Shown here: piece by piece, positions 9,715-19,194 of the stretch
Position numbering within the stretch: position 1 is the stretch's first letter
Layout: every line of letters begins with the position of its first letter
Made by a program: the position numbers and the translations under genes
Source: Vibrio scophthalmi LMG 19158
GTDB lineage: Bacteria > Pseudomonadota > Gammaproteobacteria > Enterobacterales > Vibrionaceae
DNA: 64,000 bases
Assembly (NCBI RefSeq): GCF_000222585.1
Contig: NZ_AFWE01000226.1
Span: forward strand, 62,001 to 126,000
Direction: 5' to 3'
The notes under the pieces: generated by a model
Database searches by the model: none
What the model was told of the DNA's origin: nothing
What the model saw: only the letters and a program-made list of their open reading frames with translations

Positions 9715-9877
9715 ATATACCTCACTTACGAACGCTAGCCAGAAAAGCCTAGCAGAATCCCTTCCTTACCGTATCAATCTACGGTTAAACGTAAGTGTAG
9801 TTGGATTGTTAAAACAGAACAGTGACTAAAGAATAAAAACCGCTCTCTTGCGGAAAAAGTCGCCATATTATGGATAC

Positions 9878-9906
9878 AAAAAAGGCTTACCGAGGTAAGC
9901 CTTTTC
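9878..9906. terminator. Bidirectional-looking terminator downstream of ycgN
   Basis: GGCTTACC (9884-9891) and GGTAAGCC (9894-9901) pair, flanked by A6 on the left and T4 on the right. On the minus strand it would end the ycgN transcript. Confidence 0.75.
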
Positions 9907-9953
9907 AAGCAAAAAACAATATTTGTGTTCAATCCACAATACTTAGTGCTTCA

Positions 9954-10406
9954 TTATACTTTTTTCGCTGCCCAATCCGGCAAGTTTTGAATATGGTTTT
10001 GCCAATCAACCACTTCAATCTCATACACCACTTTGTTGCGTACGCTTGCGCCGGCTTTATGCATAGCGGCTTTGGAACCGGTGATCAATGGGTGCCATTC
10101 TGGCAACGGTTCATTACGTGCTAATAAACGGTAAGCACAGGTGTGCGGTAGCCACTCGAAGTCTTCGATGTCTTCACGAGTCAACTTGGTGCAATCTTCA
10201 TCTGAGGTAAAACGATTCGCGTAATCTTTACATGAACACGTCTTGGTATTTAACCAACTACACGCCACGTTGGTGTAGTAGATTTCATCGGTATCTTCAT
10301 CCATGAGTTTATGTAGACAACACTTGCCGCAACCATCACAAAGCGCTTCCCACTCTTGATCGCTCATTTGCTCTAGTTTTTTTGTTTGCCAAAATTGTTC
10401 GCTCAT
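9954..10406 (-). CDS. ycgN: YcgN family cysteine cluster protein
   Basis: A 150-residue protein of the UPF0260/YcgN family, conserved in gammaproteobacteria and of unknown function. The cysteine pattern CDGCGKCC at about 23-30 and later [17 protein letters not shown] and HTC positions suggest metal or Fe-S binding. The C-terminal half contains the family block [17 protein letters not shown]. It stands alone, with its own terminator, divergent from the GlsB/YeaQ gene. Confidence 0.9.
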   Translation of the reverse strand: MSEQFWQTKKLEQMSDQEWEALCDGCGKCCLHKLMDEDTDEIYYTNVACSWLNTKTCSCKDYANRFTSDEDCTKLTREDIEDFEWLPHTCAYRLLARNEPLPEWHPLITGSKAAMHKAGASVRNKVVYEIEVVDWQNHIQNLPDWAAKKV

Positions 10407-10545
10407 AGACCCATACTTCGATTCAAAACAGGGTGCGATTTATACCGCTCTCATTCGATAAGTGCAAGCCCTCGGCTAAAATAAGCGCTTTACTCAGTCT
10501 GTTCTATCCTTAATACGTCATAGACACACGAATTAAGGAGAACTC

Positions 10546-10797
10546 ATGGGTATTATTTCGTGGATCATTCTAGGCTTAATTGCTGGTGCATTGGCAAAAT
10601 GGTTAATGCCCGGTGACGATGGCGGCGGTTGGATTGCAACCATGGTGCTCGGTATTGCTGGCGCATTTGTCGGTGGCTTCCTTGGCGGACTGCTTGGCTT
10701 TGGTGGAGCAGATGGCGTTAATATCGGCAGTATTCTTACCGCAACGTTAGGCGCTTTCGTCTTACTCTTCGTTTATAACCGTTTTATGCGAGGATAA
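10546..10797 (+). CDS. GlsB/YeaQ/YmgE family stress-response membrane protein
   Basis: An 83-residue inner-membrane protein with two to three glycine-rich transmembrane segments (IISWIILGLIAGALAKWLMPG, TMVLGIAGAFVGGFLGGLLG, TATLGAFVLLFVYNRFMRG). This is the transglycosylase-associated/GlsB-like family linked to envelope or general stress. The start has a strong AAGGAG site at the right spacing. A short hairpin follows at 10825-10842. The substrate or partner is unknown. Confidence 0.88.
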   Translation: MGIISWIILGLIAGALAKWLMPGDDGGGWIATMVLGIAGAFVGGFLGGLLGFGGADGVNIGSILTATLGAFVLLFVYNRFMRG

Positions 10798-10824
10798 CGA
10801 CGCCGCTTCATCGCTACGCTAAAC

Positions 10825-10842
10825 AGCCCCTTAATCGGGGCT
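10825..10842 (+). terminator. Short hairpin after the GlsB/YeaQ gene
   Basis: AGCCCC and GGGGCT form a 6-bp stem around TTAATC. The downstream tract (ATTTACTT) is only weakly T-rich. Confidence 0.45.
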
Positions 10843-10976
10843 ATTTACTTGGCCGCTTCTTTCCTTGGCTATCCGCACATTCGAGTAGCGCTGGAAACTC
10901 ACGCAACGATGGACTAGAATCGCCCTCCTCTTTTGTCGCCGCTGACAAACTTTTGTGATTTTCTTTGGTATTAAAC

Positions 10977-11282
10977 ATGTCTGACAATCTTATCGCCGTT
11001 TCTGATTGGTTCCCGTGCGTTTCAGCATCTGGCAAAGGTTGTGGCGCATGCTGTATTGCACCATCAATTAGCTCACCAATTCCAGGTATGCCAAATGGCA
11101 AACCGGCCGGTGTTCGCTGCATTCAACTCGATGACAACAATCTGTGTAAAATTTTTGGCCAACCCGATAGACCTAAAGTATGCCTTGCCTTTAGTAGTGA
11201 CGAAGTAATTTGTTACGACGGCGCAGAACAAGCGCTCACGATTTTATTAGATTTAGAAGGGGCCACTAGCTCATTAAGCTAA
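10977..11282 (+). CDS. YkgJ family cysteine cluster protein
   Basis: A 101-residue protein with six or more conserved cysteines arranged as in the YkgJ/UPF0153 family (FPCVSASGKGCGACC, RCIQL, LCKIF, KVCLAF, ICY), likely a Zn or Fe-S cluster fold. Function is unknown. The start at ATG 10977 (MSDNLIAVSDWFPC) is preferred over a TTG four codons upstream; neither has a strong ribosome binding site. It is the second cysteine-cluster family in this 1.3-kb stretch, after YcgN, and is separated from it by the GlsB/YeaQ gene. Confidence 0.8.
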   Translation: MSDNLIAVSDWFPCVSASGKGCGACCIAPSISSPIPGMPNGKPAGVRCIQLDDNNLCKIFGQPDRPKVCLAFSSDEVICYDGAEQALTILLDLEGATSSLS

Positions 11283-11342
11283 GCCATTGATGACATGAGT
11301 TTCTTGTAAAACTTCTGCGCACGGATACTCAAGATTAATCAT

Positions 11343-11379
11343 CCAGCCGTGAGAGCAGGTTGTCTCACGACTGGGTTTT
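11343..11379 (+). terminator. Rho-independent terminator after the YkgJ-like gene
   Basis: CCAG-C-CGTGAGA (11343-11354) pairs with TCTCACG-A-CTGG (11363-11374) with one mismatch, then GTTTT. Confidence 0.65.
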
Positions 11380-11400
11380 CGGCATTCATTACGCCAGCAA

Positions 11401-12381
11401 TTATTGTAGTTGCCACTTGGCAACAATCTCTTCTGCACGCTTCAAAAGCTCTACGCTCGAGGGCGATTGTACAAAGGCCGCATTATCTCGCACTTGCTGC
11501 GATGTATGAGCCCCCGCAATCACCGGGCCAACCTCATCCTGAGCCACTAACCAATGAATCGCTAGATGAGCGAGAGGAATATTGGCCTCTTTCGCTAATA
11601 CTTTGAGTTCTTCCACACAGTTAAAGTAAGGTTCAAATGCTTCACCGTTCAATTTCGGGTTATTACGGCGGTCATCATTCTCATCCCAGTTCCCACTGCG
11701 GTTCAACGTACCGGTTAACAAACCCTGCATCAGCGGCGAGTACGGTAAATACTTCATATCGTGTTGTTGGCAAAATGGCAATGCTTCCTCACGAGCACGG
11801 TATTGCAGCGGAATATTATGGTAATGGTCGGGGGTTTGCTCCAGTAGGTTATACAAACCTTGGAAAGTTGCGACCTCAACACCCGCCATCATTTCACGGC
11901 TCATATCCAGTGAATAGTTAGACACGCCGACATGACGAATTTTGCCTTGCTGCTTCAATTCCGCCAATGCCTCGGCCGTTTCACATATTGGCGTATTAGG
12001 ATCTGGCCAATGCACTTGATACAGATCGACATAGTCGGTTTGCAGACGCATTAATGAATCATCAATCTCTTTAAAGATGCTCTGTTTTGACAGGTCTTTG
12101 CGGGTTTTCTTACGCTCATCTTGTGACCATGGCAAACCACACTTAGTCGCAATGATGACTGATTCACGTTGTTCGCTTTGCAGTGCCCTACCCAGTATAC
12201 TTTCAGCGTGGCCTTTACCATAAACAGGGGCAACATCGAAAAAATTAATACCGGTGTCAATCGCGGTTTTGATGGCTCGGATTGACTCATCATCAACGAC
12301 ATTATTCCATGTTCCGCCAATCGCCCAGCAGCCAAAGCCGACCGCAGACGCATGCATCTCTTTGATCTGTTTAAACATCAT
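11401..12381 (-). CDS. Aldo/keto reductase
   Basis: A 326-residue NAD(P)H-dependent oxidoreductase with the (beta/alpha)8 fold. The catalytic tetrad is visible: Asp in NFFDVAPVYG, Tyr five residues later, Lys in IIATKCG and His in LYQVHWPD. Downstream motifs VGVSNYS, YSPLMQGLLTG and GPVIAGAHTSQQV fit the family; the physiological substrate cannot be told. Its ATG overlaps the TGA of the SemiSWEET gene by 4 bp (ATGA), so the two are translationally coupled. Placement behind the alpha-glucoside genes suggests a sugar or keto-sugar substrate, which is inference. Confidence 0.9.
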   Translation of the reverse strand: MMFKQIKEMHASAVGFGCWAIGGTWNNVVDDESIRAIKTAIDTGINFFDVAPVYGKGHAESILGRALQSEQRESVIIATKCGLPWSQDERKKTRKDLSKQSIFKEIDDSLMRLQTDYVDLYQVHWPDPNTPICETAEALAELKQQGKIRHVGVSNYSLDMSREMMAGVEVATFQGLYNLLEQTPDHYHNIPLQYRAREEALPFCQQHDMKYLPYSPLMQGLLTGTLNRSGNWDENDDRRNNPKLNGEAFEPYFNCVEELKVLAKEANIPLAHLAIHWLVAQDEVGPVIAGAHTSQQVRDNAAFVQSPSSVELLKRAEEIVAKWQLQ

Positions 12382-12686
12382 ACTAATTGTTTATCTCCGT
12401 TATTTCCTTTCACTGCGAGCTTTGCTTTGAGTAAATCGCGAATTTTTAGCGTTAAAATGATACTTGCCAGCATCAATGTCACCGCATTAGCAATAATCAC
12501 CGGCCAATCCTGTACCGACACGCCATAGACAAACCACAAGAAAACACCCAATACGAAGATGCTGTACATCGCTAAAGAGATTGAGCGTGTATCTTTCGAT
12601 TTTAGGATATGAAAGACTTGAGGAATAAAAGAGCAAGTGGTGCAAACTGCCGCAATATAGCCGATGACGGTCGCATCAAAGATCAT
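12378..12686 (-). CDS. SemiSWEET family sugar transporter
   Basis: A 102-residue, three-helix PQ-loop protein. The first helix carries the diagnostic CSFIPQ motif and the loop ILKSKDTRSISL; the second and third are SIFVLGVFLWFVYG and IIANAVTLMLASIILTLKI. SemiSWEETs dimerise to form a sugar pathway across the membrane. The start at 12686 (MIFDATVIGY) has a perfect CAGGAG site; an in-frame ATG 13 codons upstream would lie in the terminator hairpin. It is coupled to the aldo/keto reductase. Its start lies only 13 bp after a terminator-like hairpin behind glvA, so expression probably depends on read-through or a hidden promoter. Confidence 0.88.
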   Translation of the reverse strand: MIFDATVIGYIAAVCTTCSFIPQVFHILKSKDTRSISLAMYSIFVLGVFLWFVYGVSVQDWPVIIANAVTLMLASIILTLKIRDLLKAKLAVKGNNGDKQLV

Positions 12687-12698
12687 GGTTAACTCCTG

Positions 12699-12726
12699 AA
12701 AAAAATGCCCTGCTAAGCAGGGCATT
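12699..12726 (-). terminator. Terminator-like hairpin between glvA and the SemiSWEET gene
   Basis: On the minus strand AATGCCCTGC, loop TTA and GCAGGGCATT form a 10-bp stem followed by T5-7. The SemiSWEET ribosome binding site (CAGGAG) starts at the end of the T-run. Confidence 0.8.
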
Positions 12727-12741
12727 GATGACTCAACGAGA

Positions 12742-14091
<1,350 letters not shown>

Positions 14092-14098
14092 TTAATGT

Positions 14099-14117
14099 GG
14101 GCGGTGTTATTCCGCCC
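14099..14117 (-). other. Intercistronic stem between the EIICB gene and glvA
   Basis: GGGCGG (14099-14104) and CCGCCC (14112-14117) form a 6-bp GC stem with a 7-nt loop. It lacks a T-run on either strand, so it looks like an mRNA processing or stability element rather than a terminator. Confidence 0.5.
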
Positions 14118-14213
14118 GGATAAATTAGTGTTTGAATCGTGATGTAAATAAAATGTCTGTATCTCTAAATCTTGTTTTAAGCCTTGATGTTCTATATAGC
14201 CATGCGGTCTCTG

Positions 14214-15842
14214 CTAGCTCGCCGTACTGAGTGTTAGCGCTTCTGCATCCGCTTTTTGTTCTTTATAGGCACTAACGATCTGTTCACACTCTTCACGAAG
14301 CTGAGGAACACTTAGGCCAATAATCACCTGTACTGCCTTACCGTTTTTCACCAAGTTAACCGCGCCCGTACTCATGAAGTAATCTGCTGACTGGACTTTA
14401 TCTGGGTTAAAAACAGTGACGCGTAAACGGGTTGCACAGTTGCTTAAATCTTCTAGGTTTTCTACACCACCAAGCCCTTCAATTGTTTCAACTGCTTGGA
14501 TGTGTAATGGATTAACACCTTGCTCCCCTTTACCGGTAATGCCGTGCTTTTTATTAAAATCTTCTTTACTGTGCAGCTTCATTTCAGCGTCACCGCGACC
14601 AGCAATTGGCACATTAAATTTGACGATGAGGTACTTAAAAGTGACGTAGTAAATCGCTGTAAAACAAAGACCAATTGAAATTTGCGTCACCACCATGCTG
14701 GTATGGTTACCCAACAGAGGAATCCAGTTACCGGTGACAAATTCAATCAGACCACCACCCATATTGCCGACCACACCGAAGTGATACATCACCATTGCCA
14801 TCGTGCCAGCCAGTACCGCGTGAATCGCAAATAGCCAAGGCGCAATAAATAGGAAGGTAAACTCAAGTGGCTCTGTAATACCGACCAATACCGCGGTAAA
14901 GGTTGCAGGAATCAGCAAAGCTGCCACTTTCTTACGATTTTCCGGTTTCGCGGTGTGGTACATCGCAAGCGCAATACCAATACAACCAAAGACTTTAGAG
15001 TTACCGTGTAAAGAGAAGCCACCAGCTGGGAACAGCTCTTTCATGCTTTGGCTTGATTGAGTAAACGCTTCTAAGTTAGTGAACCAATCCACAGTAATAC
15101 CGTTAGGTGTCACAACGTTACCAAATTGGAACGGGGTATAAATAAAGTGATGCAGACCTGTTGGAATAAGAATGCGCTCAAGGAAAGTGAACAACCACAC
15201 ACCAAACGCACCTGATTCAACAAAAAAGGTTTGTAACCCTAAGATGCCATGCTGAATCGAAGGCCATACATAGAGTGTTAACCACGCCGCTGGCAGCATG
15301 GCAAAGAAAGAAATCATAGCAACGTATGAAGCACCTTGGAAAATGCCTAAGTAAGAAGGAAGTTGCTTCTCAAACGTGCGGTTATGAATCCAAGTAACCA
15401 GACCTGAAATAATGATCGCGCCGAAAATACCAGTATCAATAGTCTTGATACCTGCAATTTCAGTTAAACCCGACGTTCCGCCAATCGGTTGAGAGAAGTC
15501 CACATTAAAGAACCCACCCCAGAAACCACCCATCGCGCCAACAAAGTAGTTAAAGGTTAAGTAAGAAACCATCACTACCATCACCGCTCGTGCATGCGCG
15601 GTTTTCGCTAGGCCGATTGGTAAGCCAACCGCAAATAGAAGCGCCATGTTGCGGAAGATAGTCCAGCCACCCTCTTCAATGACTTGTAACACTTGATAAT
15701 ACAGTCCGTTTTTATCAGCCAAATCGCCAACAAATATCGGGTTTTTAAGAACAATGGTTAAGCCAACTAATATCCCTACAAATGGGAACAGCAAAACTGG
15801 GGTAAACATTGCTCCGCCTAATCGTTGTATCGCACTCAACAT
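14214..15842 (-). CDS. glvC: PTS alpha-glucoside-specific EIICB component
   Basis: A 542-residue sugar permease that takes up and phosphorylates alpha-glucosides (maltose, maltitol or similar). The N-terminal EIIC domain (about 1-420) has the PTS sugar-binding signature GITEPLEFTFLF and the HGNSKVFGC block. The C-terminal EIIB domain carries its phosphocysteine in NCATRLRVTV. No EIIA domain is present, so it must use a separate EIIA-Glc (Crr). The start MLSAIQRLGGAMFTP at 15842 follows AAGGATCCTGCC; an upstream in-frame start at 15947 would cross the promoter. It is closest to GlvC. The first gene of the operon, it is divergent from a GntR regulator. Confidence 0.93.
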   Translation of the reverse strand: MLSAIQRLGGAMFTPVLLFPFVGILVGLTIVLKNPIFVGDLADKNGLYYQVLQVIEEGGWTIFRNMALLFAVGLPIGLAKTAHARAVMVVMVSYLTFNYFVGAMGGFWGGFFNVDFSQPIGGTSGLTEIAGIKTIDTGIFGAIIISGLVTWIHNRTFEKQLPSYLGIFQGASYVAMISFFAMLPAAWLTLYVWPSIQHGILGLQTFFVESGAFGVWLFTFLERILIPTGLHHFIYTPFQFGNVVTPNGITVDWFTNLEAFTQSSQSMKELFPAGGFSLHGNSKVFGCIGIALAMYHTAKPENRKKVAALLIPATFTAVLVGITEPLEFTFLFIAPWLFAIHAVLAGTMAMVMYHFGVVGNMGGGLIEFVTGNWIPLLGNHTSMVVTQISIGLCFTAIYYVTFKYLIVKFNVPIAGRGDAEMKLHSKEDFNKKHGITGKGEQGVNPLHIQAVETIEGLGGVENLEDLSNCATRLRVTVFNPDKVQSADYFMSTGAVNLVKNGKAVQVIIGLSVPQLREECEQIVSAYKEQKADAEALTLSTAS

Positions 15843-15918
15843 GGCAGGATCCTTAAATTTGTTATTAATATGTTCCAGAGTGTTCCGTCTTTCGACAAGG
15901 TTTAAACTACTACCGAAA

Positions 15919-15947
15919 ATTAAATAGAACAAATAGATGATAAGCAA
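15919..15947 (-). promoter_or_regulatory. Predicted promoter of the alpha-glucoside operon
   Basis: On the minus strand TTGCTT (15942-15947), a 17-bp spacer and TTTAAT (15919-15924) form a plausible sigma-70 promoter. The start point would be near 15912, about 70 nt before the EIICB start. Confidence 0.55.
15922..15934. promoter_or_regulatory. Candidate GntR operator, copy 1
   Basis: AAATAGAACAAAT, the exact reverse complement of the 13-mer at 16069-16081. It lies between the -35 and -10 of the EIICB promoter and touches the -10. Confidence 0.55.
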
Positions 15948-15967
15948 TTCGTGATCGAGTACAAATT
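15946..15967. promoter_or_regulatory. Candidate CRP site
   Basis: CGTGA-N6-ACAAA matches 7 of 10 core positions of TGTGA-N6-TCACA. Its centre is about 45 bp upstream of the predicted EIICB start point, a class II position. This fits a catabolite-controlled PTS operon but the match is moderate. Confidence 0.35.
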
Positions 15968-15995
15968 AAGGATGTTTAATGAGATTCAGCTCACC

Positions 15996-16008
15996 AAATA
16001 GGACATAT
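15996..16008. promoter_or_regulatory. Candidate GntR operator, copy 2 (degenerate)
   Basis: AAATAGGACATAT matches copy 1 at 11 of 13 positions, in the same orientation, midway between the two divergent promoters. Confidence 0.4.
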
Positions 16009-16065
16009 CGATAACCTTTATTCGCAATAGAAAATATGATTTCGACCAAGATCAACAAAAGGTCA

Positions 16066-16094
16066 TTGATTTGTTCTATTTTGAATGATAATTT
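16066..16094 (+). promoter_or_regulatory. Predicted promoter of the GntR gene, with operator copy 3 in the spacer
   Basis: TTGATT (16066-16071), a 17-bp spacer and TAATTT (16089-16094). The 13-mer ATTTGTTCTATTT (16069-16081) occupies the -35 end and spacer, which predicts autorepression. The resulting leader is about 150 nt; no other feature is visible in it. Confidence 0.5.
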
Positions 16095-16253
16095 TGCGTC
16101 ATCATCACACTATTCTTGGGCTTGCTTTAAAAAAGCAAATTACAACGTGTGCTGTGTGATTATGAAAAATGAAGTGAAATGATTGGTATCAGTGGGGGCA
16201 CTCAATGGTGAACGTACCAGTAAGCAATAAGAGTGAGCTCAGAGAGGTTAATT

Positions 16254-16952
16254 ATGTTGTATAAGAAAGTTATGCTTGAGCTGAAAAGCCGCATTGATTC
16301 AAATGAATTTACTATTGGTGACACGCTACCAACTGAAAAAGAGTTGATGGCACATTACTCCGTTAGCCGCATAACCATTCGCAAAGCCATTGAAGAACTC
16401 GTCAAATTAGGCATGGTGGAAAAACGTCAAGGCGCAGGTTCCACCATCATTGGCAAAACCATGGTTGGATCGATGCTCAGTCTCAAAAGCACCAGTGAAT
16501 ATCTCATTGATACTGGTGCGAAGATTGAATACAAGATTTGTGAATTTACCTTGATGGATGCTGACGATGAACTGGCAGAAATTCTTGAAATCAACCAAGG
16601 CGAAAAGGTCTACTTTATTCGACGCTTTAAATTGATTAATGGCGCACCATCGGTTTATGAAGATTCTTACATGCCGATGTCGATGTACCCAAAAATGAAT
16701 GTCATGTCGATGGAAGGCTCAAAGTACCACTACCTTGAAAACGAACTTGGTTTCGAAATCGACGGCGCATTTCAAGATTTTAACGCGATTCTTCCCGATA
16801 AACATATGTGTGAAATTCTCGGCGTCAGCCAAAGAAAACCGCTAATCCAGTTATTATCGGTGGGTAAATTAGTTGATGGGCGTATCTTTGAGTACACCAA
16901 AATTGTCTCTAAACCAGAAACCATTACCTACAAACATTACCTCAAACGTTAA
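16254..16952 (+). CDS. GntR family transcriptional regulator (HutC type, UTRA domain)
   Basis: A 232-residue repressor-type protein. The N-terminal winged helix (about 5-70) includes LPTEKELMAHYSVSRITIRKAIEEL, and the ligand-binding UTRA domain (about 85-230) includes EKVYFIRRFKLINGAPSVYEDSYMP. Start 16254 was chosen because it follows GAGAGG; an in-frame GTG at 16233 is the alternative. Being divergent from the EIICB-glvA operon, and sharing a 13-mer in both promoters, it is very likely the local regulator, with an alpha-glucoside phosphate or glucose-6-phosphate as the likely effector. The effector is inference. Confidence 0.9.
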   Translation: MLYKKVMLELKSRIDSNEFTIGDTLPTEKELMAHYSVSRITIRKAIEELVKLGMVEKRQGAGSTIIGKTMVGSMLSLKSTSEYLIDTGAKIEYKICEFTLMDADDELAEILEINQGEKVYFIRRFKLINGAPSVYEDSYMPMSMYPKMNVMSMEGSKYHYLENELGFEIDGAFQDFNAILPDKHMCEILGVSQRKPLIQLLSVGKLVDGRIFEYTKIVSKPETITYKHYLKR

Positions 16953-16971
16953 GCACCAAAACCTAATTCTG

Positions 16972-17010
16972 GGGAGTCTCTTCGCTCGGTTTAGACCTTA
17001 GACTCCCTTT
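16972..17010 (+). terminator. Rho-independent terminator of the GntR gene
   Basis: GGGAGTCT (16972-16979) and AGACTCCC (17000-17007) pair across a 20-nt loop, followed by TTT. The T-run is short. Confidence 0.55.
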
Positions 17011-17134
17011 GAATCCTCTCCCTTTAGCATCGAGTCCAGCAGGTTCAATTAGCATTTTCTGCGCTTAAAACTACGCAAAACCTCAAATTATTAACTATGT
17101 TCAGCGGGTACTCTCAATCGAGGATTTTGCCGTT

Positions 17135-17839
17135 ATGAACAAATTACTCGCCGAAGGCTTTGGCACATTTTGGTTAGTATTAGGCGGCTGTGGTAGCGCC
17201 GTTTTAGCCGCAGGTTTTCCCCAATTAGGCATTGGATTTGTCGGTGTTGCGCTGGCATTCGGTTTAACTGTCGTCACAATGGCCTATGCCATCGGCCATA
17301 TTTCCGGTTGTCACTTAAACCCCGCGATCACCATTGGCTTATGGGCTGGTGGCCGGTTTGAAGCAAAATGTGTTTTACCATACATCATCGCTCAAGTGAT
17401 TGGTGGCATTGTCGCCGGTGGGATTTTGTACATTATCGCCAGCGGTCAAGCCGGCTTTGATCTCGCCGCTTCCGGCTTTGCCGCCAATGGCTATGCCGAA
17501 CATTCTCCCGGAAAATATTCACTGACTGCGGCACTTGTATGTGAAATTGTCATGACTATGATGTTTTTACTGGTGATCATGGGTTCCACCGATTCACGTG
17601 CACCACAAGGCTTCGCTCCCCTCGCGATTGGCCTATGTCTAACCCTAATACATTTAATTTCGATTCCGGTCACTAACACCTCGGTTAATCCCGCACGAAG
17701 CACCGGGGTGGCAGTGTACGTTGGTGATTGGGCCGTCAGTCAATTATGGCTATTTTGGCTCGCCCCTATCGTAGGTGCGGTGATCGGCGCTCTGCTCTAT
17801 AAAGTGATTGCCGGACAGAAAGAGATCGAGAATAGCTGA
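17135..17839 (+). CDS. aqpZ: Aquaporin Z
   Basis: A 234-residue water channel of the inner membrane. Six transmembrane segments and both half-helix NPA motifs are present: [12 protein letters not shown] at about 63 and [10 protein letters not shown] at about 185. The selectivity-filter residues Phe, His, Thr and Arg of the AqpZ subgroup fit (a cysteine, C61, lies next to the first NPA loop, and an arginine follows the second NPA). It has a CGAGGA ribosome binding site and appears monocistronic. Downstream is a mosaic repeat, not a clear terminator. Confidence 0.95.
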   Translation: MNKLLAEGFGTFWLVLGGCGSAVLAAGFPQLGIGFVGVALAFGLTVVTMAYAIGHISGCHLNPAITIGLWAGGRFEAKCVLPYIIAQVIGGIVAGGILYIIASGQAGFDLAASGFAANGYAEHSPGKYSLTAALVCEIVMTMMFLLVIMGSTDSRAPQGFAPLAIGLCLTLIHLISIPVTNTSVNPARSTGVAVYVGDWAVSQLWLFWLAPIVGAVIGALLYKVIAGQKEIENS

Positions 17840-17842
17840 GAT

Positions 17843-18035
17843 TCGAGAACGAGCTTCGCTCTAAAGAACGCTTCGCTGCTAGATTCGAGAGATTCCCGAT
17901 TGCGCTCCTTCGTCGCTTTCGGGAATGACGAAATTTCGATTTAGGGCTTTTACCGTCATCCTCAAGAGCGAGGCACGAGCGAGTTGGGGATCTCTCTATT
18001 CTCTATTCTCGTTTCTCGATTCCCTGCTCTTTTCT
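17843..18035. repeat. Mosaic intergenic repeat, copy 1 (modules A-B-C plus heptad tract)
   Basis: Module A (17843-17877) matches 61608-61642 at 32 of 35 positions, same orientation. Module B (17891-17931, 41 bp, ends GATTCCC/GGGAATGACGA) matches 61804-61844 inverted, same length. Module C (17955-17992) matches 61686-61723 inverted at 37 of 38 positions. After C comes a pyrimidine-rich tract with TTCTCNN heptads (17996-18035). No reading frame in it looks coding. The segment fills the whole aqpZ-recR spacer. Confidence 0.85.
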
Positions 18036-18043
18036 CTGAATAC

Positions 18044-18068
18044 AAAAAAAGCCGCAAAAGCGGCTTTT
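18044..18068 (-). terminator. Rho-independent terminator of the dnaX-ybaB-recR operon
   Basis: AAAAGCCGC, an AAAA loop and GCGGCTTTT on the plus strand; on the minus strand the stem is followed by T7, just after the recR stop. Confidence 0.9.
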
Positions 18069-18083
18069 CATCATCAAGGAAAA

Positions 18084-18683
18084 CTAGATTTTATGTCGGC
18101 CCAGCAGTGAGTGTGACAGCGTCGTACCATCGACTAACTCAAGCTCTCCACCGACAGGAACACCATGAGCAATGCGACTTGCATCCACTTGGTGTTCTCG
18201 GCATAGCTCAGCAATATAGTGAGCAGTAGCCTCCCCTTCAACCGTTGGGTTAGTGGCAAGAATCACTTCACTCACATCACCACGGCGTAGACGGTAATCC
18301 AGTACATCTAAGCCAATATCACTTGGACCAATCCCATCGAGCGGAGAAAGGTGTCCCATTAGGACAAAGTAACGACCAGAGAACTGGCCTGTGGCTTCGA
18401 CTGCAGCGATATCCGCAGGGCTTTCCACCACACACATTTGACCATTTACCTGACGTTTCGGATTGGTACAAATATGGCAGACGTCTTCCTCGGTAAAGGT
18501 GCGGCATTCATTGCAATGACCAATTTCTGTCATAGCATGGCTAAGCGATTCCGCTAGCTGCAAACCACCTTTTCGATCTCGCTGTAACAAATGAAAGGCC
18601 ATACGTTGAGCCGACTTGGGGCCAACCCCAGGCAGACAACGTAAGGCCTCCATCAATTGCTCCAGCATATGACTGGTGCGCAT
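18084..18683 (-). CDS. recR: Recombination mediator RecR
   Basis: A 199-residue protein that works with RecO (and RecF) to load RecA on gapped DNA. It has the N-terminal helix-hairpin-helix ([20 protein letters not shown]), a four-cysteine zinc finger (C-NEC-RTF...C-HIC) and a TOPRIM domain ([15 protein letters not shown]...GRYFVL). Length matches the family. It is the last gene of dnaX-ybaB-recR, 16 bp after ybaB, the usual gammaproteobacterial order. Confidence 0.97.
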   Translation of the reverse strand: MRTSHMLEQLMEALRCLPGVGPKSAQRMAFHLLQRDRKGGLQLAESLSHAMTEIGHCNECRTFTEEDVCHICTNPKRQVNGQMCVVESPADIAAVEATGQFSGRYFVLMGHLSPLDGIGPSDIGLDVLDYRLRRGDVSEVILATNPTVEGEATAHYIAELCREHQVDASRIAHGVPVGGELELVDGTTLSHSLLGRHKI

Positions 18684-18699
18684 TAACTAACCTTGTCGA

Positions 18700-19029
18700 T
18701 TAGAATGGCATTTTCATGCCTGGTGGTAGTTGCATACCGCCAGTCACTTGAGCCATTTTTTCTTTTTGAGTTTCTTCAACACGACGAGCTGCATCGTTAA
18801 ATGCCGCTGCGATTAGATCTTCAAGCATCTCTTTGTCGTCTTGCATCAAGCTTTCGTCAATATCAACACGGCGCACGCTGTGGCTACCGGTGATAGTGAT
18901 CTTCACTAGGCCAGCACCTGATTCGCCAGTCACTTCCATGATTGCGATTTCTTCTTGAAGCTTTTGCATGCGATCTTGCATTTGCTGGGCTTGCTTCATC
19001 AGATTGCCCATACCGCCTTTACCAAACAT
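18700..19029 (-). CDS. ybaB: YbaB/EbfC family nucleoid-associated protein
   Basis: A 109-residue DNA-binding protein. The N terminus ([28 protein letters not shown]) forms the long helix of the family, and the central VEVTG-like strand is followed by [19 protein letters not shown]. It binds DNA as a dimer and is cotranscribed with dnaX and recR. It lies 165 bp downstream of dnaX; that spacer contains a CCCCTA/TAGGGG hairpin near 19064-19077 and no reading frame. Confidence 0.95.
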   Translation of the reverse strand: MFGKGGMGNLMKQAQQMQDRMQKLQEEIAIMEVTGESGAGLVKITITGSHSVRRVDIDESLMQDDKEMLEDLIAAAFNDAARRVEETQKEKMAQVTGGMQLPPGMKMPF

Positions 19030-19194
19030 AGTTATCTCTCTGATTATGTTTACTCATATCCCCTACTCGTAGGGGGTAAAGTATTAGCTTGTGGTTACAT
19101 TATTAGATGGGGTCAAAAGTAGTAACTTCAACCCTAATCTCGCTCGACATACGTTTAATTCACTTCTCCAAATCATCACATCCAATGGAGGTAA

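Noticed and set aside
10841-11122. A 93-residue minus-strand frame across the YkgJ-like gene
   Set aside because: The plus-strand protein has the family cysteine pattern; the minus-strand frame has no recognisable feature.
16095-16253. CRP site in the GntR leader (TGTGTGATTATGAAAAATGAAG and TCATCATCACAC)
   Set aside because: Only half-sites are present; the second arm does not match.
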